Source: Porticoccaceae bacterium (GTDB lineage Bacteria; Pseudomonadota; Gammaproteobacteria; Pseudomonadales; Porticoccaceae). Taken from it: a DNA stretch of 64,000 bases. The notes beneath the pieces were generated by a model. The model was not told where the DNA came from, did not search any database, and saw nothing but the letters and a program-made list of their open reading frames with translations. A program made the translations under genes and the position numbers. Location: positions 5,949-69,948 of the forward strand of contig JALOAH010000009.1 of NCBI GenBank assembly GCA_023228865.1, in the 5' to 3' direction. This document shows, one piece after another, positions 63,957 to 64,000 of the stretch (positions are counted from its first letter, which is position 1; the number at the start of each line of letters is the position of its first letter).

Positions 63957-64000
63957 GTGAAGTTAACCCGCAGCGACCTGATGTCTCTGGAAAACTACGC
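63957..64000 (+). CDS. DUF3501 family protein, first residues only
   Basis: A GTG at 63957, 11 bp after the previous stop with TAGGAGTGAG as ribosome site, reads MKLTRSDLMSLENYA before the window ends. This matches the characteristic start of DUF3501 proteins, which regularly accompany rubrerythrin and the GlpC-like protein. Only 14 codons are visible. Confidence 0.7.
   Translation, partial: MKLTRSDLMSLENY

Overview
The window reads as a chromosomal segment of a Gram-negative gammaproteobacterium. LPS-export genes (lptABC, kdsD), BamB, Lnt, the Rieske/cytochrome bc1 complex, RpoN with the nitrogen-PTS genes, CpxAR and SspAB all point that way. A BioH-BioC fusion in the biotin operon is, as far as I recall, typical of Saccharophagus/Teredinibacter/Cellvibrio relatives. 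A Cellvibrionales-type marine bacterium is therefore the best guess, by inference. Genes are tightly packed, mostly in operons with 1-17 bp overlaps, and look GC-rich by eye. The stretch from about 9.9 to 11.3 kb looks clearly more AT-rich.

Layout. 0-2 kb: the EF-P modification cassette (epmB / efp-epmA). 2.2-3.8 kb: cysE and comF. 4-8.6 kb: biotin operon bioB-bioF-bioHC-bioD behind a BirA-type operator, with a miniature transposon-like element between promoter and bioB. 8.6-9.8 kb: DUF3094 and a cytochrome c lipoprotein. 9.9-11.35 kb: an apparent fossil integron, made of a truncated integron integrase, a divergent cassette-like gene for a nucleotidyl-cyclase-like protein, and half an attC-like site. 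11.3-16.9 kb: miaB-ybeZ-ybeY-corC-lnt. 17-21.5 kb: DUF1820, a small membrane-anchored protein, cmoM, cysZ, darP and mgtE. 21.5-29.1 kb: yrbG-kdsD-lptCAB-rpoN-hpf-ptsN-rapZ-ptsO. 29.3-34.8 kb: mlaC, ibaG, murA and hisGDC. 35-38.7 kb: degS, zapG, a hydrolase and zapE. 39-43.8 kb: rplM-rpsI, petA, a fused petBC gene, and sspAB. 43.8-46.5 kb: cpxA-cpxR with divergent cpxP. 46.6-47.0 kb: initiator tRNA with a degenerate partial copy. 47-51.3 kb: an olsF-like gene, a GGDEF response regulator and suhB. 51.5-54.8 kb: trmJ, iscR, iscS, ndk. 54.8-61.9 kb: rlmN-pilF-rodZ-ispG-hisS-yfgM-bamB. 62-64 kb: rubrerythrin, Fe-S oxidoreductase and the start of a DUF3501 gene.

A recurring theme is that familiar operons are present but with interior genes missing: kdsC between kdsD and lptC, mlaFED and mlaB around mlaC, iscUA-hscBA-fdx between iscS and ndk, and der after bamB. 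The genes may lie elsewhere, may have been lost, or the assembly may be at fault. The surviving IscS has a C-terminal tail unlike the usual IscU-binding tail, which argues that at least that loss is biological.

The most interesting loci are the integron relic with its cyclase-like gene, the petB-petC polyprotein, the collapsed isc and mla operons, and at least two families of small inverted-repeat elements, one of which sits in the biotin operon leader.
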